DNA from: an uncultured Bacteroidales bacterium
GTDB lineage: Bacteria > Bacteroidota > Bacteroidia > Bacteroidales > Bacteroidaceae
Direction: 5' to 3'
Assembly: GCA_902774275.1 (NCBI GenBank)
Contig: CACYHN010000002.1
Coordinates: 21,195 to 85,194, forward strand
DNA length: 64,000 bases
Shown piece by piece: positions 21,854-30,400 of the stretch. Each line of letters starts with the position of its first letter. Positions within the stretch are counted from its first letter, which is position 1. Both the position numbers and the translations under genes were made by a program. The notes under the pieces are model-generated. The model was not told where the DNA came from. It saw nothing but the letters and a program-made list of their open reading frames with translations, and ran no database searches.

Positions 21854-22927
21854 TTATTTTCCTGAGGCAAGCCACTGGTCAAGCAGAACCAGTGCAGTGA
21901 GTGCCTCAACTACAGGTACTGCACGAGGTACCACACAGGGGTCATGACGGCCCTTTGCAGCCACAGTAGTATTCTCACCTGAGCGTGTAACAGTGTACTG
22001 CTCCTGGCCTATGGTAGGAGTGGGCTTGAATGCTACGCGGAACCTTATGGGCTGCCCGTTGCTTATGCCTCCCTGTATGCCTCCGCTGTGATTTGACAAC
22101 ATCGTAACCTGTCCGTTCTCCATGCGCATGGCGTCATTGTGTTCAGAGCCGCGCTGTGATGCGGATTGGAAACCGTCACCGTATTCAAATCCCTTGCATG
22201 CGTTTATGCCCAGCATGGCTTTGGCCAGTGATGCTTCCAGCTTGTCAAATACAGGGTTGCCTATGCCTGCGGGCAGACCGCGGACTATGCATGTTACGCA
22301 TCCTCCGGTAGAATCCTGCTCCTTGCGCAGTTCATGGATGTACTCCTCCATCTTTGCAGCCAGTTCCTGGTCAGGGCATCTTACAGGATTGCTGTCAATG
22401 GCAAAATCAGCATAATCCATATCCCTGGCGGAATCTGTGGAGTAGGGGCCTATCTGTGATGTAAATGCGTTGATTTGCAGTTCAGGCAGCAGTTTCCTGA
22501 AAGCTAATGCTGCCAAAGCGCCGGCTACGCATATAGGGGCGGTAACACGGGCGGATGAGCGCCCGCCACCACGCCAGTCACGTATTCCGTAGCGCTGTTC
22601 CCATGCATAATCAGCATGTGACGGGCGGAACAGATCCTTGAGCTCATCATAATCAGATGAGTGCTGGTCATTATTCCTTATGATAAATGCTATGGGCGCT
22701 CCTGTTGATACTCCGTCAAGCAGGCCTGACAGGAACTCAACCTCATCCTTCTCCTGACGGCCGGTAGTCACGGTGCTCTGTCCGGGACGGCGGCGCTGCA
22801 TGCACTGGCGTACATAATCGGTGTCAACGGTTATTCCTGCAGGGAAACCGTCAAGCACACCACCTATGGCGGGACCGTGGCTCTCGCCGAATGTGGTCAG
22901 GGTAAGGATTTGGCCCAACGTATTCAT
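21854..22927 (-). CDS. aroC: Chorismate synthase
   Basis: 357 residues. It converts 5-enolpyruvylshikimate 3-phosphate to chorismate, the last shikimate-pathway step, with reduced FMN. Signatures are TFGESHGPAIGGVLDGFPAG near the N-terminus, RGGGRSSARVTA in the middle, and GGIQGGISNGQPI and GRHDPCVVPRAVPVVEA near the C-terminus. It lies 6 bases after the SlyD-like gene and shares its promoter at 23510-23518. Confidence 0.97.
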   Translation of the reverse strand: MNTLGQILTLTTFGESHGPAIGGVLDGFPAGITVDTDYVRQCMQRRRPGQSTVTTGRQEKDEVEFLSGLLDGVSTGAPIAFIIRNNDQHSSDYDELKDLFRPSHADYAWEQRYGIRDWRGGGRSSARVTAPICVAGALAALAFRKLLPELQINAFTSQIGPYSTDSARDMDYADFAIDSNPVRCPDQELAAKMEEYIHELRKEQDSTGGCVTCIVRGLPAGIGNPVFDKLEASLAKAMLGINACKGFEYGDGFQSASQRGSEHNDAMRMENGQVTMLSNHSGGIQGGISNGQPIRFRVAFKPTPTIGQEQYTVTRSGENTTVAAKGRHDPCVVPRAVPVVEALTALVLLDQWLASGK

Positions 22928-22933
22928 GTCTAT

Positions 22934-23494
22934 TTATTTTTTGCAGTCGCCGTCGCAATTGCAGTCACCACTGCCGCATTCGCCGTTTGAACAACCGCCG
23001 CTGCAACCCTTGCATTTGGGGTGCAGGATGGCATCTATCTCCTCTTGAGTGGCGGGGCGTGATTCAAGTATTATGCCCTTGAAGGTGAGGTCCTCACCGG
23101 CTAAGGGGTGATTGAGGTCAACGGTAACTTTATCATCTGTTATGTTGGTAACGGTTGCATTGAATGTCTGTTGGCCATCGCTCAAGGGGATTATCGCACC
23201 CACTTTCACGTGCTCATCGTCAAACACTCCGTCGCGCAGGAATATGCCTTTGTCAAGCTCCAGGACATTCTCCTTGCTGTATTCACCGTACGCTTTGTCA
23301 GCAGGAACCTCAAACTCAAAACTCTCACCTACTGCAAGTGAGCCTACGTTGCTCTCAAAAAGGTCAAGGGCATAGCCTATGCCTGTGATGAATATAAACG
23401 GACGCTCGCGTGTGGCGCTCTCATACTTGTATAACTTGCCGTCTGCGTCTTTGAGCATCAGGTCATAAGTAAGGCTTATATACTTTTTCTCCAT
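22934..23494 (-). CDS. SlyD-like FKBP-type peptidyl-prolyl isomerase with cysteine-rich tail
   Basis: 186 residues. The FKBP domain has ISLTYDLMLKDADGKLYKYE at the N-terminus, and the insert-in-flap chaperone domain lies between about residues 70 and 135 (EYSKENVLELDKGIFL; ADVNHPLAGEDLTFKG-like HPLAG motif). The last 30 residues hold eight cysteines in CxxC and CxC patterns with Gly, Asp and Asn, and could bind nickel, zinc or copper as the SlyD tail does. It is a cytoplasmic prolyl isomerase/chaperone. The SlyD tail of E. coli is His-rich; this one is Cys-rich with no His after the last helix. Confidence 0.88.
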   Translation of the reverse strand: MEKKYISLTYDLMLKDADGKLYKYESATRERPFIFITGIGYALDLFESNVGSLAVGESFEFEVPADKAYGEYSKENVLELDKGIFLRDGVFDDEHVKVGAIIPLSDGQQTFNATVTNITDDKVTVDLNHPLAGEDLTFKGIILESRPATQEEIDAILHPKCKGCSGGCSNGECGSGDCNCDGDCKK

Positions 23495-23509
23495 TTTTTA
23501 TAATTTGGC

Positions 23510-23518
23510 GCAAAGGTA
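23510..23518 (-). promoter_or_regulatory. Exact -7 box TACCTTTGC of the slyD-like/aroC operon
   Basis: Minus strand; it matches TAnnTTTGC and lies 15 bases before the start at 23494. Confidence 0.6.
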
Positions 23519-23526
23519 GTAAAAGA

Positions 23527-23570
23527 AAATTGAGAATTGAAAATTGAAAATTGAGAATTGCCATCCGGCG
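23527..23570. repeat. AATTGAAAATTG repeat cluster, locus 2
   Basis: Four AATTGAAAATTGA-type units followed by CCATCCGGCGG. The reverse complement, CCGGATGG then AATTCTCAATTTTC, corresponds to the loci at 12045 and 35634. Confidence 0.7.
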
Positions 23571-23577
23571 GGTTATA

Positions 23578-23609
23578 GGGGCACAAAAAGAACCGTCCCT
23601 TTTGTGCCC
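23578..23609 (-). terminator. Hairpin abutting the stop codon of the DUF4105 gene
   Basis: GGGCACAAAA (23578-23587) pairs with TTTTGTGCCC (23600-23609), with further partial pairing inside. It starts directly after the minus-strand stop codon. Its inner sequence GCACAAAAGGGACGGTTC resembles the palindromes at 61719 and 63030. Confidence 0.5.
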
Positions 23610-26363
23610 TTATTTGAGATTTTGAAGTGGAAGCGCGTAACTGGCATTTGGAGCATCGCAGCGGGCGATGTCGGCAATGGTTGGAGCAAGTACGCTTACT
23701 GAAACCGGCTCGTGATTTACCTCGGCACGTATTCCGTTGCCATAGAGTATCATGGGGAAAGGTTTTGCTATCGGTTTCCGGTAGAGTACCGTTCCGCTCT
23801 TTTCATCAGATATTCCCCATCCCGGAATGGCTTCAATGATTATGTCACCTGAGTATGCGGTGTTGAGTCCGTTGCGTTTACGTACAGCCTCCATATCAGG
23901 AATGGTGGACATAAGGTCACGCATAAGCAATACGTTCCTGATTCCACTTACCTGCACCAGTAGGTCAACGCTGCTTTCAAGTATCTCATGTAGAGTAAGT
24001 CCTTGGTCTTCAATGAACTCGTGGTCCAGGTACAAATGGTTGCGGTAGAATGTCTTGATGTAGTTCCCACTACCGTACTTAGCTGAAAGGTACAGGTTGA
24101 GCAGAGCAGCTGTACGCTCCATGCTTACCTGTCCTGTGGGGATCCTGGTTCCACCCAGTTCAGGCACGCTGTTTTCTACATAACCGGTTGATGTGAGAAA
24201 GAATAAGACATTGTCCAACCCGATTTTGGCTGTTATGGATTGTAACAGCTCCGCTATGTTCTGGTCCAGACGTACATATATATCCTGCTGCTCAAGTGAC
24301 CAAACGGTGTTAGGGGTATGTTTGAAATTGCCAGCATAATATGTCAGGGTCAGCAGGTCTGGGGTATCATCATTTCCCAGTTCCATCTCATCGAGGGATG
24401 CCAGTGCCATCTCCGTAATGCGGTCATTGGCAAATGGTGTTGTTCGCAGATCCCACACATCATCCTTCTTGAATGTGTAAGAGAACGGGCGGAATCTCTC
24501 ATCCTCCGATTTTTGAACATAAAAACCGGTTGCAAACACAGGGTTCCACTCCAGATTCTTCCATATCGGTTCATTGCGTGAATTAACCCATTCCGGCAGT
24601 GCTCCGTAATAATCGGATGAACTCCAACGTCCATCGTCTGAATTCATCCAGATTACCACATCCGGATCATGTCCTGCAGCGAGTATTGCCGCATCCCGTT
24701 CAATGGCTATTGAACACACCTTGGAACGATTGGCTGAACCCAGTTTCATCTCATCAGCCAGGTTGGTGGCAAGAAGCCTTTTGGGTGATGACATCTCTAT
24801 GGTGTTGATACCCTTGTAATAACTGTCATCAATCGGAGATGAAGGTAACAGCGTACGTGGGTTCATCCAGTAATCGGCTACTATCCCGTGTTGGAATGGA
24901 GATGTACCTGTATAGATAGATGCTATGGCCGATGCCCTATCGGTGTTATCGTAGTCAAAAGTGGCGTCTGTGCGGTTGTATCCGTCCATCCATAGACGTT
25001 TCAGTCCATCGGAACCGATGACAGGCAGCATCTTCTCAAAACAGTCCTTGTCAAACTGGTCAATAACTATTCCTACTACAAGTTTCGGGCTTTTCTCCGG
25101 TTTGGCTTCAATGACTGAAGGAAACAAGAGGGCTGCAATTATAAATGTAGGAATATGGCCGTTGAAAGAAGAAGAGTTTTGTATGTTACTTATTCTCGAT
25201 AGTATCTGGTACAGGCAATTGCATAATAATCTCAAGTCAAAAGTGCCTATTAATAGCATGGTGGCGGGTTCAATCGTCTGCGGAATTGCGGGAGACAATA
25301 GAAGGAATGTAGTGCATATTACGAATTCACATAACATGAAGACAGATATCTTTCCCTTTCTTATTCTACTGATAACGAATGGAAGGAATATAAGAGGCAA
25401 CGGGTTGAGGCATATTACAAGCCAGTTGGAATCAAGCGTAGGATGTTCAGAGAAAAAGAACATCAGTGTTACAATAATACCTGCAATTCCCTGAGTTCCG
25501 AATAAAATGACATCAACCAGCCAGAAAGCCTTTTGCCTGTACCATCCGATGAGTGAAATAAGAAGTACTAGCAGAAACAGGATAAACATTACTTGGATTG
25601 GAGTGAATACCGGTTTGCCGAAATCAACTCCGTGATCCGGATTTACAAGTCTCATGCTTTCCTGTACCAATGCCCTTTTGACACCGGCAGTATCTGTAAT
25701 TACAGCATCTGAAGCAAGTTGCATGAGGTGTGAAGGAGCAAAAGCGTCCTGTCTGTAACCTGTGGGGAGATCTCCTTCAGCACCTATTATCAGGTCAACT
25801 GCAAATTCGCTCCACGGACGGACACTTGTATGCTCGGTCAGTATATCACGGAAGGTAAGCGGTATGTCAGGACTTTTATATGATACGGTTCCTGTTATGC
25901 TCTGTTCAATCTTGTCAATGGCCATTGTAGCACAGTTGTTGAACAGGAAGTTGTATCGGTAAACCCTGTTCTCCGGACGGCTGTTCTCTATTAGAAGGGA
26001 ATAAAGCCTTTTTGATTCATCCTGGGTAAGATTGAGCTTCTGTGCAAATACTTCAGAGCCGCGTTCACTGTATTCACGCAGAAAAGAATTGAGTCGCGTA
26101 GCTCCGAGAATATAGTCAGTCTTGCCAAGGGTGAAACGCCATACGAAATGGGGTGTGTTGAAGTCAAACAGCCCGTAGTTGAATACCGCATCGGTCCCGT
26201 TGGTTACATCCTCTATCCATATGGCGGTATGTCCGTAAAGTTCATATATGGCTTTACCGGGTTCACATGTAAGCAGATATGCGTTTATGCTGTCATTCTG
26301 TGCCTTGACTCCCTGAAACAACAGGGTGAGTGCAATCAGAAATATGGATATTCTCTTTTTCAT
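23610..26363 (-). CDS. DUF4105 membrane protein fused to a degenerate PafA-like phosphatase domain
   Basis: 917 residues. Signal peptide MKKRISIFLIALTLLFQGVKAQ; DUF4105 domain at about 25-190 (YELYGHTAIWI, FLFNNCATMAIDK). About five membrane segments follow (255-395). A sequence like an internal signal peptide, IPTFIIAALLFPSVIEA (404-420), precedes an alkaline-phosphatase-superfamily domain (427-917). In that domain Asp435 (VVGIVIDQ) is kept. Where PafA has TDYVGH the protein reads TYYAGN (674-679), and where PafA has TADHG it reads TSTG (724-727). Metal ligands therefore appear lost, so catalysis is doubtful. In related genomes I expect these as two genes. It is divergent from coaX, and its likely site is the inner membrane and periplasm. 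Confidence 0.8.
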   Translation of the reverse strand: MKKRISIFLIALTLLFQGVKAQNDSINAYLLTCEPGKAIYELYGHTAIWIEDVTNGTDAVFNYGLFDFNTPHFVWRFTLGKTDYILGATRLNSFLREYSERGSEVFAQKLNLTQDESKRLYSLLIENSRPENRVYRYNFLFNNCATMAIDKIEQSITGTVSYKSPDIPLTFRDILTEHTSVRPWSEFAVDLIIGAEGDLPTGYRQDAFAPSHLMQLASDAVITDTAGVKRALVQESMRLVNPDHGVDFGKPVFTPIQVMFILFLLVLLISLIGWYRQKAFWLVDVILFGTQGIAGIIVTLMFFFSEHPTLDSNWLVICLNPLPLIFLPFVISRIRKGKISVFMLCEFVICTTFLLLSPAIPQTIEPATMLLIGTFDLRLLCNCLYQILSRISNIQNSSSFNGHIPTFIIAALLFPSVIEAKPEKSPKLVVGIVIDQFDKDCFEKMLPVIGSDGLKRLWMDGYNRTDATFDYDNTDRASAIASIYTGTSPFQHGIVADYWMNPRTLLPSSPIDDSYYKGINTIEMSSPKRLLATNLADEMKLGSANRSKVCSIAIERDAAILAAGHDPDVVIWMNSDDGRWSSSDYYGALPEWVNSRNEPIWKNLEWNPVFATGFYVQKSEDERFRPFSYTFKKDDVWDLRTTPFANDRITEMALASLDEMELGNDDTPDLLTLTYYAGNFKHTPNTVWSLEQQDIYVRLDQNIAELLQSITAKIGLDNVLFFLTSTGYVENSVPELGGTRIPTGQVSMERTAALLNLYLSAKYGSGNYIKTFYRNHLYLDHEFIEDQGLTLHEILESSVDLLVQVSGIRNVLLMRDLMSTIPDMEAVRKRNGLNTAYSGDIIIEAIPGWGISDEKSGTVLYRKPIAKPFPMILYGNGIRAEVNHEPVSVSVLAPTIADIARCDAPNASYALPLQNLK

Positions 26364-26377
26364 TAATTATATTTTTG

Positions 26378-26386
26378 GCAAAGTTA
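26378..26386 (-). promoter_or_regulatory. Exact -7 box TAACTTTGC of the DUF4105 fusion gene
   Basis: Minus strand, 15 bases upstream of the start at 26363. One base separates it from the plus-strand coaX box at 26388. Confidence 0.6.
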
Positions 26387-26387
26387 G

Positions 26388-26396
26388 TAATTTTGC
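26388..26396 (+). promoter_or_regulatory. Exact -7 box TAATTTTGC of coaX
   Basis: It matches TAnnTTTGC and ends 7 bases before ATG 26404, so the coaX transcript should be almost leaderless. It excludes the longer in-frame start at 26326. Confidence 0.6.
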
Positions 26397-26403
26397 GCTC
26401 AGT

Positions 26404-27126
26404 ATGATACTGTTGCTTGATTTTGGAAATACCCGCGTGAAAGTTGCCGTTAAGGATGGTGATGATCTGCGTCATATATATTGCGGTCCTGTGCTTCTGG
26501 AAGATATTGCAAAAGCTGTTGAGGGATTGGATATAAAGGGTGGAATGTGGTGCTCCGTACATCCGTTGGAGCCATCTGTGCAGGCATGGATGTCATCCCT
26601 TGGTCTTTCTGCGCTTAGTGCGGCCACTCCGATACCCATAGGTAATGATTATTCATCTCCCGCAACATTGGGTATGGACCGTCTTGCCGCAGCTGTGGGT
26701 GCATGGTCCATGGGGGCAGGAAAGGAACTTCTTGTGATAGATGCCGGTACAGCCATAACTTATGATTCAGTATCGGCTTCAGGAGTTTATAAAGGTGGAA
26801 ATATCGCTCCGGGAATAGGGCTGAGATTCAAGTCATTGCATGAGCATACGGGATCACTTCCGTTGGTTGAGGCAAAAGGTGTCGTCCCGATGTTGGGAAA
26901 TGATACGGAAACAGCCATCCGCAGTGGGGTGTTGAACGGCATCAGGCATGAGATGGAGGGATATATAGAGGAATTTGGCTCTTTATTCCCGTCTCTTTTG
27001 GTTTTTTTAACCGGTGGTGATGCCGATTTTTTTGATATAAAAGTCAAAAGACGTATTTTTGCAGTTCCGGATCTGGTCCTTCGCGGACTGGCCCGGATTG
27101 TTGAATTCAATGAAAGAGGTTTCTAG
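26404..27126 (+). CDS. coaX: Type III pantothenate kinase
   Basis: 240 residues from ATG 26404 (MILLLDFGNTRVKVAV). It phosphorylates pantothenate, the first committed step to coenzyme A, with an ASKHA fold. Asp6 lies in the phosphate loop DFGNT. GMDRLAAAVGA (90-100) and VIDAGTAITYD with Asp113 and Thr116 are the family motifs. It heads a plus-strand cluster of envelope genes, and its last 17 bases overlap the start of the next gene. Confidence 0.95.
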   Translation: MILLLDFGNTRVKVAVKDGDDLRHIYCGPVLLEDIAKAVEGLDIKGGMWCSVHPLEPSVQAWMSSLGLSALSAATPIPIGNDYSSPATLGMDRLAAAVGAWSMGAGKELLVIDAGTAITYDSVSASGVYKGGNIAPGIGLRFKSLHEHTGSLPLVEAKGVVPMLGNDTETAIRSGVLNGIRHEMEGYIEEFGSLFPSLLVFLTGGDADFFDIKVKRRIFAVPDLVLRGLARIVEFNERGF

Positions 27127-28375
27127 AATAAGAACAACTGTCTTTGCGTTGTTCATTTCCTGTCTGATTCCACTTTACACCTATGCGCAGAGTGGTGTCA
27201 ACTCTCCATATTCAAGATACGGAGTGGGTATATTGTCAGAACAGTCTTCCGGTATGGCCAAGGCTATGGGCGGGCTGGGAGCAGGTTTCCGTCAGGCCAA
27301 TACCATCAACCTAAAGAATCCTGCATCATATTCTACAGTAGATACTCTCACTTTTATTGCAGATTTGGGATTGGCCCTCCAGAATGCCAATTTCAGTGAG
27401 AATGATGTGAAGATAAATGCACATAATGCATTCGTAAACCATATCGCCATTCAGTACAGGATACTGCCCAAAGTTGGTATGACCTTAGGAGTGATGCCTT
27501 TCTCAAATGTGGGTTACAGCTACTCTTCTACTGAATTAGTCCGCAGGGATAAAGAGGGAGACACAGAGATATCCTCTACTAATACTTACTCCGGTACAGG
27601 CGGACTGAGGCAGTTCATGGGCGGATTGGGATGGCGTCCCACAAATTGGCTTTCTGCCGGTGTCAACGTATCATACCTGACGGGAGATATTAATCACTAT
27701 GTCTATAACCGTTACTCAAGTTCAGATATTCAATCCAGAACTCTGATGTACACAACGGATATGGCAGGCCTTAAACTTGATTTCGGAGTTCAGGGAACCG
27801 TACGCTTTGGTGAGAATACCCTTGTGTTGGGTGCCACATTTTCGCCGGCACGGAAGCTGGAGAGTGAGACATTCAAGACAGATATCCACTCTTCCAGTGA
27901 TACTCTTGAGGTTGCCGATGCATTTTCCCTTCCGGATTTTCTCTCTGCCGGATTCACGTATAAGTGGAAAAACCGTATGATTGGAGCAGATGTCTCTTAT
28001 CAGACATGGTCAAAAGCCAGTTTCTTTGGTGATAAAAGCGGATTGGACAAGCTATCGGCCTCTGTGGGATTTATGATTAAACCGGATGAGTCAAGTAAAA
28101 ACCTGTTCAAACGCTCATCATATCAGTTTGGCCTGAATTATTCACAGCCGTATTTTAAGGTTGGAGAGAATAAGGGTCCTATGCAGTTTGGTGTCAGTGC
28201 AGGTTTATCCTTGCCTATCAACACAGCTTATAACAGTATGTCTTGGCTTCACATATCCGGAGAGTATGTCAGGGTGGAGCCTATGGCAAAAGGCATGATA
28301 ACTGAAAACTATCTCAGGATCAATATCGGAGTGACGTTTATGGAACGTTGGTTTATGAAATTGATGGTGGATTGA
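27110..28375 (+). CDS. Outer-membrane protein, FadL/OmpP1-like barrel
   Basis: 421 residues from ATG 27110. The signal peptide is MKEVSRIRTTVFALFISCLI with cleavage after ...YTYAQ. The mature start GVNSPYSRYGVG and AMGGLGAGFRQANTINLKNPASYS resemble OmpP1/FadL-type outer-membrane proteins of Bacteroidota. Repeated amphipathic strands follow to the C-terminus (LRINIGVTFMERWFMKLMVD). Its substrate is unknown. It overlaps coaX by 17 bases and precedes a TPR protein and lptC, a combination consistent with envelope assembly. Confidence 0.8.
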   Translation: MKEVSRIRTTVFALFISCLIPLYTYAQSGVNSPYSRYGVGILSEQSSGMAKAMGGLGAGFRQANTINLKNPASYSTVDTLTFIADLGLALQNANFSENDVKINAHNAFVNHIAIQYRILPKVGMTLGVMPFSNVGYSYSSTELVRRDKEGDTEISSTNTYSGTGGLRQFMGGLGWRPTNWLSAGVNVSYLTGDINHYVYNRYSSSDIQSRTLMYTTDMAGLKLDFGVQGTVRFGENTLVLGATFSPARKLESETFKTDIHSSSDTLEVADAFSLPDFLSAGFTYKWKNRMIGADVSYQTWSKASFFGDKSGLDKLSASVGFMIKPDESSKNLFKRSSYQFGLNYSQPYFKVGENKGPMQFGVSAGLSLPINTAYNSMSWLHISGEYVRVEPMAKGMITENYLRINIGVTFMERWFMKLMVD

Positions 28376-28432
28376 TTTAACCAAATATGTGTTTATTATA
28401 TCTTATTAGTGAGAATTAAAGTTACGGATAAT

Positions 28433-29809
28433 ATGAAAAAGATTGGAATGATTGCCCTTGCGCTTGTTTTAGGCATGGGTGTTAACGCACAGAAAGGCGT
28501 AGAAGACGGTTCTCGTTACGGTCATGGTCAGGATAGTATCAATACCTGGCGTAACATCAGTATGTATCAGGAGTATTATAAGACCAATGATTTCAAGGAG
28601 GCATATGAGCAAGGCTGGAAGGAAGTATTCCGTGATGCTCCCTTGGCGTCAGTCAATACATATAATTATGGTGTCAAGATTCTCCGCTCTATTTATAATG
28701 ATGCCAGAAAGGAGAAGAATGATTCCCTTATGGCCAAGTATTCAGAAGAGTTGTTCCAGGTATATGAACAGCGTTTGAAATATCTTGATAAGCTCAATGA
28801 GATAGCCAAGAACAAGGTTACGGCAGCAGAGATATGGGGTCAGTACGGACATGACTATACTTCATACAACCCGAGGGTTTCTGTTTCCAGGGCATATGAA
28901 CTGCTCAGAAAAGCTGTGGATATGGGTAAGGGCAGGACTCAATATTATGTGCTTGATGATTTGATGAGGGTTTCTGCTCAGCGTTATTCCAACAAGAAGG
29001 ATAATGATGAGTATCGTGAAGCTCTGATTCAGGATTATCTGGATTGTTCTGGTTATATTGACGAGTTCATTGCAATGCAGACTGATGACAAGGTCCTGGA
29101 GGCTGCCACTAAAGTCAAGGAGAATATTGACGGCCACTTTGTAAAGAGTGGTGCTGCTGATTGCGAGAGCCTTCAGAATATTTACGCTCCCAAGATTGAG
29201 AACAAGAAGGATGATCTGGAGTATCTGAATAAGGTGGTTAAGATAATGTCTATCTTCAAATGTGAGTCAAGTGATGCCTATTTTGCTGCTGCGGAGTATG
29301 CTCATGGTCTTCAGCCTTCCGTTCAGACAGCCATCAGTCTTGGAAACCTCTATGTTAAGCAGCGTGAGGACCTTGACAAGGCTCTTGAGTACTACAACCA
29401 GGCTATTGAACTGGATGATGACAAGACTAGCATGGCTGACACCTATTACAAGATGGCAAACATATACTTCTCAAAGAAGAAATATGACAACAGCCGCTCC
29501 TGCCTGCAGAAGTGCCTTGCCAACAATCCTAACAAGGGCGATGCTTACATCCAGATGGCACTTCTTTATGCCGCCAACTATGAGTGGACAAAGGAGGACG
29601 CTTTGAACCGTTGCGCATATTTTGCAGTGATTGACAAACTGGAGCAAGCCAAGAGAGTTGATTCTTCTGTAGCAGATAAGGCCAACAACCTGATTAGACA
29701 GTATAAGGAGCAGACTCCGCAGGTTGACGACCTGTTTATGCTTGGTTATAAAGCCGGTGACCAACTTGAAATCAAAGGCTGGATAAACGAGACAGTTACT
29801 ATCAGATAA
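28433..29809 (+). CDS. Exported tetratricopeptide-repeat protein
   Basis: 458 residues from ATG 28433; signal peptide MKKIGMIALALVLGMGVNAQ. The C-terminal half carries TPR units, for example DLDKALEYYNQAIELDDDK, SMADTYYKMANIYFSKKKYD and NSRSCLQKCLANNPNKGDAY. The N-terminal half is also helical. The protein should be a periplasmic scaffold. It is followed with no spacing by lptC (TAA directly before ATG 29810), so a link to LPS transport or outer-membrane assembly is plausible but not shown. Confidence 0.85.
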   Translation: MKKIGMIALALVLGMGVNAQKGVEDGSRYGHGQDSINTWRNISMYQEYYKTNDFKEAYEQGWKEVFRDAPLASVNTYNYGVKILRSIYNDARKEKNDSLMAKYSEELFQVYEQRLKYLDKLNEIAKNKVTAAEIWGQYGHDYTSYNPRVSVSRAYELLRKAVDMGKGRTQYYVLDDLMRVSAQRYSNKKDNDEYREALIQDYLDCSGYIDEFIAMQTDDKVLEAATKVKENIDGHFVKSGAADCESLQNIYAPKIENKKDDLEYLNKVVKIMSIFKCESSDAYFAAAEYAHGLQPSVQTAISLGNLYVKQREDLDKALEYYNQAIELDDDKTSMADTYYKMANIYFSKKKYDNSRSCLQKCLANNPNKGDAYIQMALLYAANYEWTKEDALNRCAYFAVIDKLEQAKRVDSSVADKANNLIRQYKEQTPQVDDLFMLGYKAGDQLEIKGWINETVTIR

Positions 29810-30400
29810 ATGATACAACGCACCGGTCTTGCACCGATGAAATACAGAACGTACCTGACAACCGTAATCATTACGGTTGTCATGTCGTTTTTCTGCCCTT
29901 CATGCGGAAAGAAAGACAGACAGTTGGGGGCGGCTATAACAAGCCGTGATTCAGCATCGGTCGTAACAACGCGTGGCGTGGATATGCTGATATCGGAAAA
30001 TGGTATCATACGCTATCATGTGATAGCAGAGGAGTGGAAGATGTTTGACAAGATGGACCCTCCGTTCTATAGTATGGAACAGGGCGTGCTATTAGAGATT
30101 CTGGACTCGGTAATGCAGGTGGAATCCATGCTGGAGGCAGATACAGCCTATTATATGAACAAAACAAAAATATGGCATCTGATAAGCAATGTCCATGCTG
30201 AGAATGTAAAGCATGAGGAGTTTGATACTCAGGAACTCTTCATAAACAACGGCAGTGACAGGATGTATTCAGACAGTCTCATACACATAAAGCAGGAAAA
30301 GCAGATCCTGGTGGGGCACGGTTTTGAATCAAACACTAATCTTACACAATATACCATACGTAAGACAGAGGGTGTTTTCCCGATAACAGAAAGCGAATGA
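29810..30400 (+). CDS. lptC: LPS-export periplasmic protein LptC, lipoprotein form
   Basis: 196 residues from ATG 29810; an internal ATG at 29837 is equally possible. The hydrophobic segment ends MSFFCPSCGKK, a lipobox-like site. The fold signature of LptC is visible: GVDMLISENGIIRYHVIAEEW, then FDTQELFINNGSDRMYSDSLIHIKQ with the late GxGFESNxNLTQYTI strand. LptC links the LptBFG transporter to the LptA/LptD bridge for LPS export. It overlaps the CBS transporter gene by four bases (ATGA). Confidence 0.85.
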   Translation: MIQRTGLAPMKYRTYLTTVIITVVMSFFCPSCGKKDRQLGAAITSRDSASVVTTRGVDMLISENGIIRYHVIAEEWKMFDKMDPPFYSMEQGVLLEILDSVMQVESMLEADTAYYMNKTKIWHLISNVHAENVKHEEFDTQELFINNGSDRMYSDSLIHIKQEKQILVGHGFESNTNLTQYTIRKTEGVFPITESE

